Virus record (IMG/VR): IMGVR_UViG_3300023174_003383
Span: 1-22,153 of that record
DNA length: 22,153 nt
Source: a virus
Strand: one strand, 5' to 3'
The notes beneath the pieces were generated by a model, which did not search any database, was not told the DNA's origin, and saw only the letters and a program-made list of their open reading frames with translations. Below, one piece after another: positions 7,209 to 14,233 of the stretch; the stretch's first letter is position 1, and each line of letters begins with the position of its first letter. A program made the translations under genes and the position numbers.

Positions 7209-8710
7209 TTCTTGGCATCTTGAATTCGTTGCCAAATAGTACTTTCACTTTGTTCAGCATTCTGAGTATAGTTTTCTTTGATACGCTTGATCTGATTGCC
7301 CTGTTCATCATGTTCCATCCAAGACACATCAGCAACACCACGTTCTTCAGCCCACTCTTTAGCCTTTGCTGATTCTTCTGTGTCCGGATTTTCTTCAGCC
7401 CACTTCTTGGCTTCTACGGCTGCTTCATCCACAAAGTCTGCCTGAGGCTTGAGATAATCGTGCCATGGCAAGTGATCTATAACGCCCTTTTCTAACAATT
7501 GTCTTTGAAACTTAAGACTGGACTCTGGATGATCATGTTTCCATGCAGCCATTGCCTGCTTTTCTGTTTCAGGAACAGACGCTAAAATTTCAGAGTCTTC
7601 AATTTCACGTTCTTGTTCCACAGCCTTTTCGGCTTCTTCAATCATTTTGTTCCATTGTTCAAGCGGTATGTCTTCTACCGTTTCTACGTGCTTTTCCTCA
7701 GGCGCCGTTATATCACCTCCTAGTGCGGTCGGCTGTGTTTCGCTTGGAACTTCTTCTGTGTGTGTTGGTGTTGTGCCCCAGCCGGGTGCTGGATTATATG
7801 CGGATGATGGGAATGGCCAATATGCTGTGGCTGCAGGCCAAGATTGATTTGGAGTAGATTCTTCTTCGAGCTCTACCTCTGGTTCCTCGGGAGCTGGTTC
7901 GGTCTCAACAACTGCTGGAGTTTCTTCTTCTTGTTTTCTGAACCATTGGAAACTATACTGACTGGCCAATAATAGAATCACTGCCAGAGGATCAAATACC
8001 ACAACGATGATAATGATCACCCAGGTAACTGCCTTCTCTAAAATGTTGGCATCTGGATTGTCGCCGTAGATAAATGCCGCAATGTATTTGATTGGCCCTA
8101 CTTCTGCTTCAACCTTGCGTACTTCAGCGGCGATCGGAGCACGTTCTTCGCTGATAGCGGAAATGGTTTTTTGTTCGGCTGCGATCTCAGACTGAAGTCT
8201 AGCACGTTCTTTTTGTTGACTGCGTCTAAGTTGAACTGCTTTGTCAGCACCTTTTTCATCACTGCTTCGACCCATGACTTGGTCCACTGCCTCATCCATC
8301 TGTCTAAGAGCTTTTCGGTTGGCTTCTATGTTGTCTTTGGCTGTTTTAATCTTTTCGTCATATACAGCAATCTTACTTTGAACATCACCGCTGACTAAAC
8401 TTTGATCACTGTGTGCTTTTGATAAGAAACCAAAAATTCCCATGCTGGTGATCAGCATCAATATGGCAATGGCTGCTAGTAGATAGGCTCGAATAAAATA
8501 CGGTGCTCGACTCCAATTTTGTTTGAGCCATACCGTACCGGCCAGTTTGCTGATTTCTAAGGCCACGCCCATCACAATGATTGGAATAACAGCCGCAGAG
8601 AATATGGCCACTAGGCCGGCTACACTATAATAAATGGCCACTGCGGATACCGTCAATCCGCTGAATAAAGTTGACCAGGCAATGAATTTGTCGCTTGTAT
8701 GTATTCTCAT
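7205..8710 (-). CDS. Membrane protein with coiled coil and acidic tail, unknown function
   Basis: This 501-residue protein has hydrophobic stretches at about residues 12-37, 38-56, 74-96 and 228-251. A long charged coiled coil lies between the third and fourth (about 106-205, with KIAVYDEKIKTAKDNIEANRK). After the last segment comes a Pro/Glu-rich region (about 262-340), then an acidic helical C-terminus with repeated KKWAEENP/KEWAEERG-like units. It is likely an inner-membrane protein with a large cytoplasmic tail. Similar architecture is common in marine T4-like phages, without a known role. The late-like TTAG region upstream at 8711-8720 shows no clear promoter. Confidence 0.8.
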   Translation of the reverse strand: MRIHTSDKFIAWSTLFSGLTVSAVAIYYSVAGLVAIFSAAVIPIIVMGVALEISKLAGTVWLKQNWSRAPYFIRAYLLAAIAILMLITSMGIFGFLSKAHSDQSLVSGDVQSKIAVYDEKIKTAKDNIEANRKALRQMDEAVDQVMGRSSDEKGADKAVQLRRSQQKERARLQSEIAAEQKTISAISEERAPIAAEVRKVEAEVGPIKYIAAFIYGDNPDANILEKAVTWVIIIIVVVFDPLAVILLLASQYSFQWFRKQEEETPAVVETEPAPEEPEVELEEESTPNQSWPAATAYWPFPSSAYNPAPGWGTTPTHTEEVPSETQPTALGGDITAPEEKHVETVEDIPLEQWNKMIEEAEKAVEQEREIEDSEILASVPETEKQAMAAWKHDHPESSLKFQRQLLEKGVIDHLPWHDYLKPQADFVDEAAVEAKKWAEENPDTEESAKAKEWAEERGVADVSWMEHDEQGNQIKRIKENYTQNAEQSESTIWQRIQDAKK

Positions 8711-8720
8711 GAACTAATAT

Positions 8721-9149
8721 TTAGCTGGACCAGTGCCACCTATTATCTACTTCGTTAAAGCAGGCAGTGGTTTGTAGATTTTTCTGCATGTTATGAGCAA
8801 TAATGCTAACATGCAGGCGTTTGCATAATGTACCATTCCTAGGAAACTGCCAGGCCACTCTAACTGTGCCGCTGGCATTGTTTTTATACCATCTAGAAAA
8901 TTGACCAGGTTGAACTTCTTCAAGAGCCAGTATCAGAGAACTGTAGTAGGCATCTTTCTGCTCAGCATCAAGACTTTTAAACCAACCAAAGCTGACATTG
9001 AGAACCTGTTCTAGCCAAGGGCTGTTGGTCTCGGTATAGAATTTGGGATTTTCTATGTTGATGGTCTGTGCGTTAGTGGACGTATTCATAACCAACAACA
9101 GCACCGTTGTGGTCAAGAATCTGACAGCTTTTGATTTGTACGTTAACAA
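8721..9149 (-). CDS. Exported protein of unknown function, TTG start
   Basis: A 142-residue protein starts at TTG 9149, inside the upstream lipoprotein gene. TGGAG lies 6 nt before that TTG, and starting there gives a good signal peptide: LTYKSKAVRFL, a hydrophobic core, and cleavage near STNA-Q. A longer GTG-started reading from 9188 has no ribosome site. The mature part contains FYTETNSPWLEQVLNVSFGWFKSL, VRVAWQFPRNGTLCKRLH and two cysteines (CKR and TACF) that may form a disulfide. It is the last gene of a three-gene envelope operon (9899 to 8721). No family is recognised. Confidence 0.7.
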   Translation of the reverse strand: MLTYKSKAVRFLTTTVLLLVMNTSTNAQTINIENPKFYTETNSPWLEQVLNVSFGWFKSLDAEQKDAYYSSLILALEEVQPGQFSRWYKNNASGTVRVAWQFPRNGTLCKRLHVSIIAHNMQKNLQTTACFNEVDNRWHWSS

Positions 9150-9423
9150 GTTTATCTCCAGATTGAACAGTTCTATTTGCAATACCACAATGACTGGCCA
9201 TGCCCATTCTCACAGCAGTGAGCCTTTTGAATTGATCGTCAGTGCATTCAACCAAAGTTTCACTGTTTACACGTTCACCATTCTGTGTCTTGATGGTTTG
9301 GCTGGTATGACAGTACTGAGGTTTCTGTGCCTGCACTTTGGGAGCCGAACCACATCCAGTTAGTGCCATAACGCAGGCCAACATGAATGTAGGTACCACG
9401 GCAATGGCAAGGGCTCGCATCAT
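9073..9423 (-). CDS. Lipoprotein of unknown function
   Basis: This 116-residue protein has a type II signal peptide with lipobox ALTGC (Cys24). The mature part has four further cysteines (QYCHTS, VECTDD, SHCGIAN, KSCQIL), probably two disulfides. The start ATG overlaps the stop of the upstream lipoprotein gene (9420-9423). No enzymatic motif is seen. A second Met directly follows the first, so the exact start may be one codon later. Confidence 0.8.
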   Translation of the reverse strand: MMRALAIAVVPTFMLACVMALTGCGSAPKVQAQKPQYCHTSQTIKTQNGERVNSETLVECTDDQFKRLTAVRMGMASHCGIANRTVQSGDKLVNVQIKSCQILDHNGAVVGYEYVH

Positions 9424-9899
9424 TGCACCTTGGCTTGTTTGGCTTCGGAGATCAATTGCTCAAATACATCTTTCTTCATTTCAAGACGCACATAGGTATA
9501 GTGACGTCCATTCATGGTAAAATGACCTTTTTCGGTTTTTACATGTTTACGGATAGCAGTATCTGTGACTTTGTAAGAAATCATAGTACGAGTAGTTTTC
9601 TTGTCATTGACAATGTCAATCACAGTTTCACTGTTAACTGTACCGTTGATGCGTTTTGCAAAGTTGTTCATTGCGATGGCATCCATCTGTTCTTCTGCGG
9701 CCTGTGCATGAATTGACTCACCTGCGCCACAGGCATAGACCATGTCTTCTTTCCACCAGAACCAACCTTTAACACCTTCTTGAGCACAGTCTTGATACCA
9801 ACTTGGTTGTGCATAGGTCTTGCGATCTGGGATGTCTTTCATTGACGAACAACCTGTAACGGCTGCTGCCAATAAGCCTACTAAAATTGCCTTTTTCAT
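9420..9899 (-). CDS. LPP20-like lipoprotein
   Basis: This 159-residue protein has a clear lipobox VTGC (Cys17) after MKKAILVGLL. The mature part (QPSWYQDCAQEGVKGWFWWK, then AGESIHAQAAEEQMDAIAMNNFAKRI, and a beta-rich end) resembles LPP20-family lipoproteins: an aromatic P-x-W-Y start, then an alanine-rich helix and beta strands. It heads the envelope operon and is driven by the sigma-70 promoter at 9933-9961 with an AAAGG ribosome site. The fold resembles parts of CsgG-related proteins, so with the csgF-like gene at the left edge a curli-type envelope function is conceivable, but it is not shown. Confidence 0.7.
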   Translation of the reverse strand: MKKAILVGLLAAAVTGCSSMKDIPDRKTYAQPSWYQDCAQEGVKGWFWWKEDMVYACGAGESIHAQAAEEQMDAIAMNNFAKRINGTVNSETVIDIVNDKKTTRTMISYKVTDTAIRKHVKTEKGHFTMNGRHYTYVRLEMKKDVFEQLISEAKQAKVQ

Positions 9900-9932
9900 C
9901 GTTTGCCTTTCTGTGTGTGTAACGATAACAAT

Positions 9933-9961
9933 AGTATAGCACCATCATTGACCAAAGTCAA
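9933..9961 (-). promoter_or_regulatory. Sigma-70 promoter for the lipoprotein operon
   Basis: Minus strand TTGACT (9956-9961), 17 bp, TATACT (9933-9938); predicted start near 9926, about 27 nt before the ATG. Confidence 0.8.
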
Positions 9962-9978
9962 CTAGGTGCCTTACCAAT

Positions 9979-10278
9979 TTATTTGAAGAAGATCAATGCC
10001 ATTAGCACAGCTTGGACGATAAATCCAAATCCAATTGTAACAATGTTCAACATGTCTTTTTGGATTGTGGCTTTGATAAACAACAGGGTTAATCCTGTCC
10101 AAACTAGGAGTACTAGATCTACTCCGGGTAGTCTATCTGTGAGCCCTGCCATCACTGCCAACATGCTAGGCACAGTAGCAGAATGTAACACTATGGCTGC
10201 GAGCCAACCAAATGTTTCTGCTGAGATCACAGAGATTTTGGTTTGAACAAAGGCTTTGACTTGATTAATGTCGATCAT
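9979..10278 (-). CDS. Small membrane protein, holin candidate
   Basis: This 99-residue protein has about three hydrophobic segments (23-46, 54-71 and 78-98) with few charges between them and an amphipathic N-terminus. Its ATG overlaps the stop of the SleB-like hydrolase gene (ATGA, 10275-10278), which is the arrangement expected of a holin/endolysin pair. There is no sequence signature beyond size, topology and context, so holin is an inference. Confidence 0.6.
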   Translation of the reverse strand: MIDINQVKAFVQTKISVISAETFGWLAAIVLHSATVPSMLAVMAGLTDRLPGVDLVLLVWTGLTLLFIKATIQKDMLNIVTIGFGFIVQAVLMALIFFK

Positions 10279-10829
10279 ACTTTGGTTCCTTTCTGTTTAT
10301 AAAAAATGTGTTGTCCAATCTGACCTATTTTATCTAGCTGCCATCTCGGGTTAACGTAGGTGGCATGATAGAACAAAGCATCTTTGAGAATAGATAATCT
10401 AAATCCTTCCAAAAGAACTTTTTTGGCGACTTCATAGCTTTCATTATAGGCTTCCTTGTTGATGGGTCTGTTTCTATGTACCGAGTCACATGCCCATGAG
10501 AACTGGCATACAACTTTTTCCATAAACACATTTTTTTGGTACACTACACCGCAGACATCGTTGCCGAAATTACCAGCGGCTACCCGATTCATAGTTACCT
10601 GCGCTACCGCTACTTTGCCTTCAAAGGGCTCATATCCTGCTTCACGGTAAATGTTAATGGCCAAACAGTCTAACTGCTTTTCACGTGTTTGTATTGAAAC
10701 CACGTCTTTGCTGTAGACACCATTCTGCTGTTTTAGTTGTTGAAACTTAGCAGTGGTCATGGTCGTAACTAGACATGCTACTGCGATTAATCCTATTATA
10801 TAGGATACTACTTTAATTGACTTTTCCAT
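10275..10829 (-). CDS. SleB/CwlJ-type cell wall hydrolase
   Basis: This 184-residue protein has an N-terminal membrane segment (about 6-26) that could be a signal anchor or SAR-type signal. The Hydrolase_2 domain starts near residue 53: DCLAINIYREAGYEPFEGKVAVAQVTMNRV. Glu63 is the likely catalytic acid. The later CQFSWACDS and ALFYHATYVNPRW blocks are standard for SleB. The enzyme should cut peptidoglycan glycan strands. It is common in T4-like cyanophages and pelagiphages as the lysis or entry hydrolase. The ribosome site AAGGAGG is strong. Confidence 0.9.
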   Translation of the reverse strand: MEKSIKVVSYIIGLIAVACLVTTMTTAKFQQLKQQNGVYSKDVVSIQTREKQLDCLAINIYREAGYEPFEGKVAVAQVTMNRVAAGNFGNDVCGVVYQKNVFMEKVVCQFSWACDSVHRNRPINKEAYNESYEVAKKVLLEGFRLSILKDALFYHATYVNPRWQLDKIGQIGQHIFYKQKGTKV

Positions 10830-10848
10830 AAGTCCTCCTTAAACTTGG

Positions 10849-10872
10849 TGTGATCCAAAATCATAGATCACA
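10849..10872 (-). promoter_or_regulatory. 7-bp stem-loop before the SleB gene
   Basis: TGTGATC (10849-10855) and GATCACA (10866-10872) pair perfectly with a 10-nt loop. It lies about 20 nt upstream of the hydrolase start and just before its Shine-Dalgarno. It has no U-run, so an mRNA leader element rather than a terminator is likely. Confidence 0.45.
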
Positions 10873-10893
10873 TTACATAAAGGGAGTTAACTT

Positions 10894-11020
10894 CACGAGG
10901 CTCTGAAAGAACCCTACTTTCGTGTAGTTGTCTCCATTGGACGCACAATCTCATAACTTGTGTGCCTTTGGCGACCCTTGGCTTCCCGAAAATACGGGTT
11001 TCTCATTGGCCAAGACCCGC
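10894..11020 (-). ncRNA. Candidate structured RNA in a 296-bp gene-free region
   Basis: Between the SleB gene and the gene ending at 11126 there is no convincing CDS. On the minus strand a 12-position stem, GCGGGTCTTGGC (11009-11020) with GCCAAGGGTCGC (10971-10982), pairs at 11 positions counting G-U. It encloses a CCCG/CGGG hairpin (10985-10998). Downstream are a CACAA/TTGTG hairpin (10944-10962) and a bulged CACG-AAAG/CTTT-CGTG stem (10894-10924). The region has higher GC than its flanks. I cannot match it to a named riboswitch or sRNA. A 30-codon ATG frame passes through the first stem but is probably fortuitous. It could be a 5' leader of the hydrolase gene or an independent sRNA. Confidence 0.4.
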
Positions 11021-11125
11021 GGAACCGTTTCTGCTTTTGACATACTTTGGTTCTACTATCTTAGTTTCTTTGCGAAACGTTTAATATATAGTCGATATTT
11101 TGGATTCATAGACTAAAACCGGCGA

Positions 11126-11518
11126 TTATCGACGCATTTTGGATATATCAACGGCTTGTTCGTCGCTGAATACCGGAACGGCATTGCTCTTGTGCATGGT
11201 GGCAATTCCTTTAACCATTGTGCCAGTATATACTTTTGGGGCAGGCATCGTACAAGCACCCCCAGTAAATGGTAGACTAGGATGTTTGACATCTGTACCA
11301 TAACGACTGTATGGCTTGTTATCTGGTTTCCAAACTTCAGCAGTTAAGGCACGGTTACGTTTCTTTTCTTCTGCTTCAATGCCCCAACGCTTCTGTAGCT
11401 CTTTCCAACTTTCTTCTTGTTCACGAGCTTTTCTTGCATGCTCTGCTGAAGCGAATTTCTTTTTGCCTTTCTTTTTGCCAGTGGTTGAAAGCCACGGACC
11501 TTCTAAATGCATACTCAA
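11126..11518 (-). CDS. Lysine-rich conserved phage protein, unknown function, TTG start
   Basis: This protein (130 residues) begins at TTG 11518, with AGGAG 7 nt before it; an ATG two codons later (MHLEGPW) is too far from that site but remains possible. HLEGPWLSTTGKKKGKKKFASAEHARKA is a basic N-terminus, followed by a coiled-coil stretch (EQEESWKELQKRWGIEAEEKKR). The C-terminus has KVYTGTMVKGIATMHKSNAVPVFSDEQAVDISKMRR. Proteins with this LEGPWLSTTGKKKGKK start and MHKSNAVPVF end recur in phages (from memory), with no assigned role. It is driven by the strong promoter at 11550-11578. Confidence 0.75.
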   Translation of the reverse strand: MSMHLEGPWLSTTGKKKGKKKFASAEHARKAREQEESWKELQKRWGIEAEEKKRNRALTAEVWKPDNKPYSRYGTDVKHPSLPFTGGACTMPAPKVYTGTMVKGIATMHKSNAVPVFSDEQAVDISKMRR

Positions 11519-11549
11519 AATAGAACTCCTAAAAATTTACTGTACACAT

Positions 11550-11578
11550 AGTATAACATCTTTGTCAGTGATTGTCAA
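11550..11578 (-). promoter_or_regulatory. Sigma-70 promoter for the 11126-11518 gene
   Basis: Minus strand TTGACA (11573-11578), 17 bp, TATACT (11550-11555). The -35 lies in the last codons and stop region of the epimerase gene. Confidence 0.8.
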
Positions 11579-12533
11579 TGCCAAAATAGGGATCGTTTGT
11601 TAACCAATCATAGTAATTTTGGAAACCTTGCTCTACATCAATTTTTGGATCAAATCCAAAATCTCTGCGAGCAGCATCTATATTCAATGCTCCTCTACTG
11701 GGGAAATCCAAATCGCGATTACCTACGATGATTTCACCCTGACCTACAACTTTAACTGCTAGATTAGCAGCATCTAATAAACTGTGGCTGTGACTTTTGG
11801 TAATGTTGTAGGTCTTGTTGTCTGTGTTATCCGAAAGTGCGGCAGCTACGATTCCGTCGGCAGCATCATCCACATAGGTAAAGTCTAGAGTTTCACTGGC
11901 ACCGTTAACTTTGAGTGGAATGCCTCGCATGGCGTTGAGAATAAACTTGCTTATCACACGATCTTCTACATCGAGAGGACCATAGACTGCACTGGGACGT
12001 ATGATAGTGTAGGCAAGATTGGTACGACGAGCATAATCTTTAATCAACCACTCCCCTGCCAGTTTAAGAATACCATATTGACCCTGAGGTCGGCATTCTG
12101 CATCTTCAGTGACATCATCTTTGAAATCACCGTAGACCATTGAACTTGAAATATAGATAAACTTTCGAACTTCATATTTGTCGCTGAGATCTAAGAGGTT
12201 TAACAGTCCCTCTGACATGGTTCGACTGCCGCGGCCTGGATGAGCATTTACTACCTTCTGTCGAGGAAAGCTGGCCATATGTATGACTATTTCAGGCTCG
12301 TCAATGCTGAAGCATGACTCCATGGTCCATTTGTTCACTATGTCAAGGCAATAGTAACCTGACAGATCTAATCCCTGTGAACGTTGTGCTATAAGATAAT
12401 CAATTTCTTCCTGAGGAATAATATCATAATTGGTTTTACAATCTATGATACTTACGGTATGTCCTTGATTCTGTAGTCTTTTAACTACGTTATGGCCGAT
12501 GAGTCCTAGGCCACCTGTTACTAAAATATTCAT
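11565..12533 (-). CDS. NAD-dependent sugar epimerase/dehydratase (extended SDR)
   Basis: This 322-residue protein has an N-terminal Rossmann motif TGGLGLIG (Gly7, Gly10, Gly13). The catalytic set is SSSMVYG (129-135) and Tyr153-x3-Lys157 (QYGILK). RPSAVYGP and DFTYVDDAADGIVAA are typical substrate-side motifs of the UDP-glucose 4-epimerase (GalE/WcaG-like) family. It should act on a nucleotide sugar in the cytoplasm, perhaps for host surface glycans or virion modification. Its ATGA overlaps the stop of the SGNH hydrolase gene, so the two are cotranscribed from 12960-12988. The exact sugar cannot be told. Confidence 0.9.
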   Translation of the reverse strand: MNILVTGGLGLIGHNVVKRLQNQGHTVSIIDCKTNYDIIPQEEIDYLIAQRSQGLDLSGYYCLDIVNKWTMESCFSIDEPEIVIHMASFPRQKVVNAHPGRGSRTMSEGLLNLLDLSDKYEVRKFIYISSSMVYGDFKDDVTEDAECRPQGQYGILKLAGEWLIKDYARRTNLAYTIIRPSAVYGPLDVEDRVISKFILNAMRGIPLKVNGASETLDFTYVDDAADGIVAAALSDNTDNKTYNITKSHSHSLLDAANLAVKVVGQGEIIVGNRDLDFPSRGALNIDAARRDFGFDPKIDVEQGFQNYYDWLTNDPYFGIDNH

Positions 12534-12928
12534 TTTGTTTGCTCTGCAATCATTTTGTATCCTTTACCGGTAGGATGTACACCGTCTTTAGATAAATCTG
12601 CAATCCGTACCACCCTATCGTGATACTCATTGGCAATCTTGAATACAATATCAGCAATGTCTTTCTTATTTGCCGGTAGTATCCAATACACGCGATCAGC
12701 TTTGGTTAGCCGTCGAATAGTTTGCAACTCTGATTCTGTCTTAACATACTTATGATCATTGCTGCCTAAGCTGATAATAACAGTCTTGGCAATGTAGGGA
12801 CTCTTGTCTATGTTGGTGTTCAACCATTGATAACTGTTAATGCCGCCTTTAGAATATGAAACACATTCTTGTCGCACTTGGGAAGTGCCTACTGCAATAC
12901 TGTCACCCATAATTAAACAATCTAACAT
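12530..12928 (-). CDS. SGNH/GDSL-type hydrolase
   Basis: This 132-residue protein has the four SGNH blocks: GDSIAVGT (Ser10), KGGINSYQW (Gly28/Gly29), ISLGSNDHK (Asn57) and DGVHPTGKGY (Asp115, His118). It is shorter than most esterases of this fold but retains the complete catalytic set. I chose the ATG at 12928 because GGAGG is 4-5 nt upstream; an ATG eight codons earlier has no ribosome site. The likely activity is deacetylation or ester cleavage on a glycan or lipid. Its coupling to the epimerase suggests a surface-sugar function. No signal peptide is seen, so it acts in the cytoplasm or is a virion part. Confidence 0.85.
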   Translation of the reverse strand: MLDCLIMGDSIAVGTSQVRQECVSYSKGGINSYQWLNTNIDKSPYIAKTVIISLGSNDHKYVKTESELQTIRRLTKADRVYWILPANKKDIADIVFKIANEYHDRVVRIADLSKDGVHPTGKGYKMIAEQTK

Positions 12929-12959
12929 AAGTCCTCCGAAAATTTCAATCATAAAACAT

Positions 12960-12988
12960 ACTATAACATCATTAGAAATTTAAGTCAA
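12960..12988 (-). promoter_or_regulatory. Sigma-70 promoter for SGNH-epimerase
   Basis: Minus strand TTGACT (12983-12988), 17 bp, TATAGT (12960-12965). The -35 directly abuts the U-run of the pqqA terminator (GCTTTTTCTTGAC). Confidence 0.8.
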
Positions 12989-12989
12989 G

Positions 12990-13010
12990 AAAAAGCCCAC
13001 CGAAGTGGGC
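12990..13010 (-). terminator. Rho-independent terminator of pqqA
   Basis: The minus strand reads GCCCAC-TTCG-GTGGGC followed by TTTTTC. A 6-bp GC-rich stem with a UUCG tetraloop and a U-run sits 10 nt after the pqqA stop. Confidence 0.9.
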
Positions 13011-13020
13011 TAGGTCTTTA

Positions 13021-13092
13021 TTATCGATTCATCACGTACATGGTGCATTCGAATCCGTAACGCATTTCAACTGCTTCTGGTTTTGTCCACAT
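13021..13092 (-). CDS. pqqA: PqqA, precursor peptide of pyrroloquinoline quinone
   Basis: This 23-residue peptide starts MWTKPEAVEM and ends YVMNR, nearly the consensus of short PqqA peptides (MWTKP...RxGFEVTMYxxNR). Glu15 and Tyr19, the two residues that PqqE cross-links to build PQQ, are in place as GFE-CTM-Y; Cys16 replaces the usual Val. AAAGGAG stands 7 nt before the ATG. The gene is monocistronic: it has its own -10 element, a 5' hairpin and a terminator. The enzymes PqqB-E are absent here, so the phage would supply substrate to a host pathway. PQQ serves periplasmic dehydrogenases such as methanol dehydrogenase, which suggests a methylotrophic or sugar/alcohol-oxidising host. Confidence 0.9.
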   Translation of the reverse strand: MWTKPEAVEMRYGFECTMYVMNR

Positions 13093-13114
13093 AATAGTAC
13101 TCCTTTTTAATAAA

Positions 13115-13144
13115 CATACTGCATTAGTATGTATCATTATTATA
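13115..13144 (-). promoter_or_regulatory. pqqA promoter -10 and 5'-end hairpin
   Basis: The minus strand has TATAAT (13139-13144) without a good -35 (TGTGTT at 17 bp). The predicted +1 is near 13132. A hairpin CATACT/AGTATG (13115-13131) begins at that point, so the mRNA would carry a stem-loop at its 5' end, then AAAAAGGAG. The other bases from 13145 to 13225 hold nothing I can identify. Confidence 0.55.
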
Positions 13145-13225
13145 TGACGAAATCGCCATAAAACACATAGTGAATATCATTAAAAGGAGTTAGTGTTAGT
13201 ACTGGTTACGGGTTCCAGTGATGCC

Positions 13226-14233
13226 CTATCTTGCACCCGATTTGTCTATTAAGTTGTCTCTAAATATAGTCCAGGCACGTTCCCAAGTCCAACGAGCACT
13301 GCCTTCCCAAACTTTTGTACGATCTAACATTAATGCATCTTTAACTGCCTGTTTCAAATCATCATTCATACAACCAGTGATACCTTCGTCTATGACATCC
13401 AATGGCCCTTGACAAGGATAAGCTGCTACGGGAGTGCCGCAGGCCATGGCTTCAATCATTACTAGCCCGAATGTTTCCCAACGTGAGGGAAATACAAACA
13501 CATCAGCTTGACGATAGTAGTCGCCTAGTTCAACACCACGCTTGGCTCCTACAAACTCTACGCTAGGATAGTTGATCTTGTATTCTTCTAGCATAGGACC
13601 ATCACCTACCATGATCTTGTGTGCGCCTGGATAGTCTAGTTCAAAAAACTTTTCTAAGTTCTTTTCTTTACTCACTCGGCTGACACACACTAAAATATAT
13701 TTTGGATTAGGATCACGTTTGCCAGGATAAAATATATCACGATCAACACCACGGGTCCAAGGAATAACATCTCCATCAAAACCATGTGCTCGTAATTCTT
13801 GAACCATGGTGTCAGTGGTGGTTAATACTTTACCTGCGTGTTTGTGGAACCAACGAACTAAAGGCCAAGTAAGGACTTCAGGAATACCAAATAAGGCTCT
13901 AAGTCCTTCAGGGAACTTAGTATGATAAGCAGTATTGTAGCGAAGATTATGTTTTGAAAGATATTTTCTAGCAGACAGACCAAGAGGACCCTCTGTGGCG
14001 ATATGGATATAATCCGCACCGACCGCCTCAATCTTCTTGCCCATCTGCCGGGTAATGGCAATCTTGACTTCGTTGTAGCCAGGACAATCAAAGTAGCGGA
14101 AGTCCCCGGGAGTAATGTAAACAACGCTATAACCATCCAGAACCGCACAAGCCTCAATGTTTTTGTAGGTAGTGACAACGCCATTGATCTGCTCCGGTAA
14201 GTTATCAGTTATTATCAGTATCGTCTTTGTCAT
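13226..14233 (-). CDS. agt: GT4-family glycosyltransferase, Agt-like (glycolipid synthesis)
   Basis: With the start at ATG 14233 (MTKTILIITDNLPEQ) this is a 335-residue GT-B retaining glycosyltransferase. NLPEQINGVVTTY is the N-terminal acceptor-side loop of GT4 lipid glycosyltransferases. RGVD (161-164), SRVSKEKN (185-192), GDGP (210-213) and E253-x7-E261 in RWETFGLVMIEAMACG are donor-site motifs. It overlaps the end of the PlcP-like gene by 29 nt. In Pi-starved marine bacteria plcP and agt form an operon that replaces phospholipids with glycolipids (MGDG/glucuronosyl-DAG). The same order here suggests the phage carries that pathway. A different lipid or polysaccharide acceptor is possible. 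Confidence 0.8.
   Translation of the reverse strand: MTKTILIITDNLPEQINGVVTTYKNIEACAVLDGYSVVYITPGDFRYFDCPGYNEVKIAITRQMGKKIEAVGADYIHIATEGPLGLSARKYLSKHNLRYNTAYHTKFPEGLRALFGIPEVLTWPLVRWFHKHAGKVLTTTDTMVQELRAHGFDGDVIPWTRGVDRDIFYPGKRDPNPKYILVCVSRVSKEKNLEKFFELDYPGAHKIMVGDGPMLEEYKINYPSVEFVGAKRGVELGDYYRQADVFVFPSRWETFGLVMIEAMACGTPVAAYPCQGPLDVIDEGITGCMNDDLKQAVKDALMLDRTKVWEGSARWTWERAWTIFRDNLIDKSGAR

Noticed and set aside
7543-7857. Plus-strand frames opposite the acidic tail of the 501-residue membrane protein
   Set aside because: They arise from the repeated Glu/Ala/Pro codons on the other strand; no start signals.
10958-11050. Minus-strand 30-codon frame starting MSKAETVPRV
   Set aside because: It passes through the long stem of the putative structured RNA, lacks a Shine-Dalgarno and resembles nothing known to me.
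10276-11053. 13-nt repeat CATACTTTGGTTC at 10276-10288 and 11041-11053
   Set aside because: Both precede an ATG on the minus strand, but one is inside the SleB end and the other in the gene-free region. Too short to separate from chance.
11041-11069. Plus-strand TTGACA at 11037-11042 as a promoter
   Set aside because: The matching -10 at 17 bp is CTTAGT and no plus-strand gene follows.
10928-11116. Plus-strand frame of 62 codons in the gene-free region
   Set aside because: It has no ribosome site and opposite strand to all genes, and it lies over strong RNA stems. Probably chance.
13184-13258. Plus-strand AAAAGGAG followed by a GTG frame reading VLVLVTGSSD
   Set aside because: It looks like the start of an epimerase but stops after 19 codons and overlaps the end of the glycosyltransferase. 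It may be a remnant; more likely chance.
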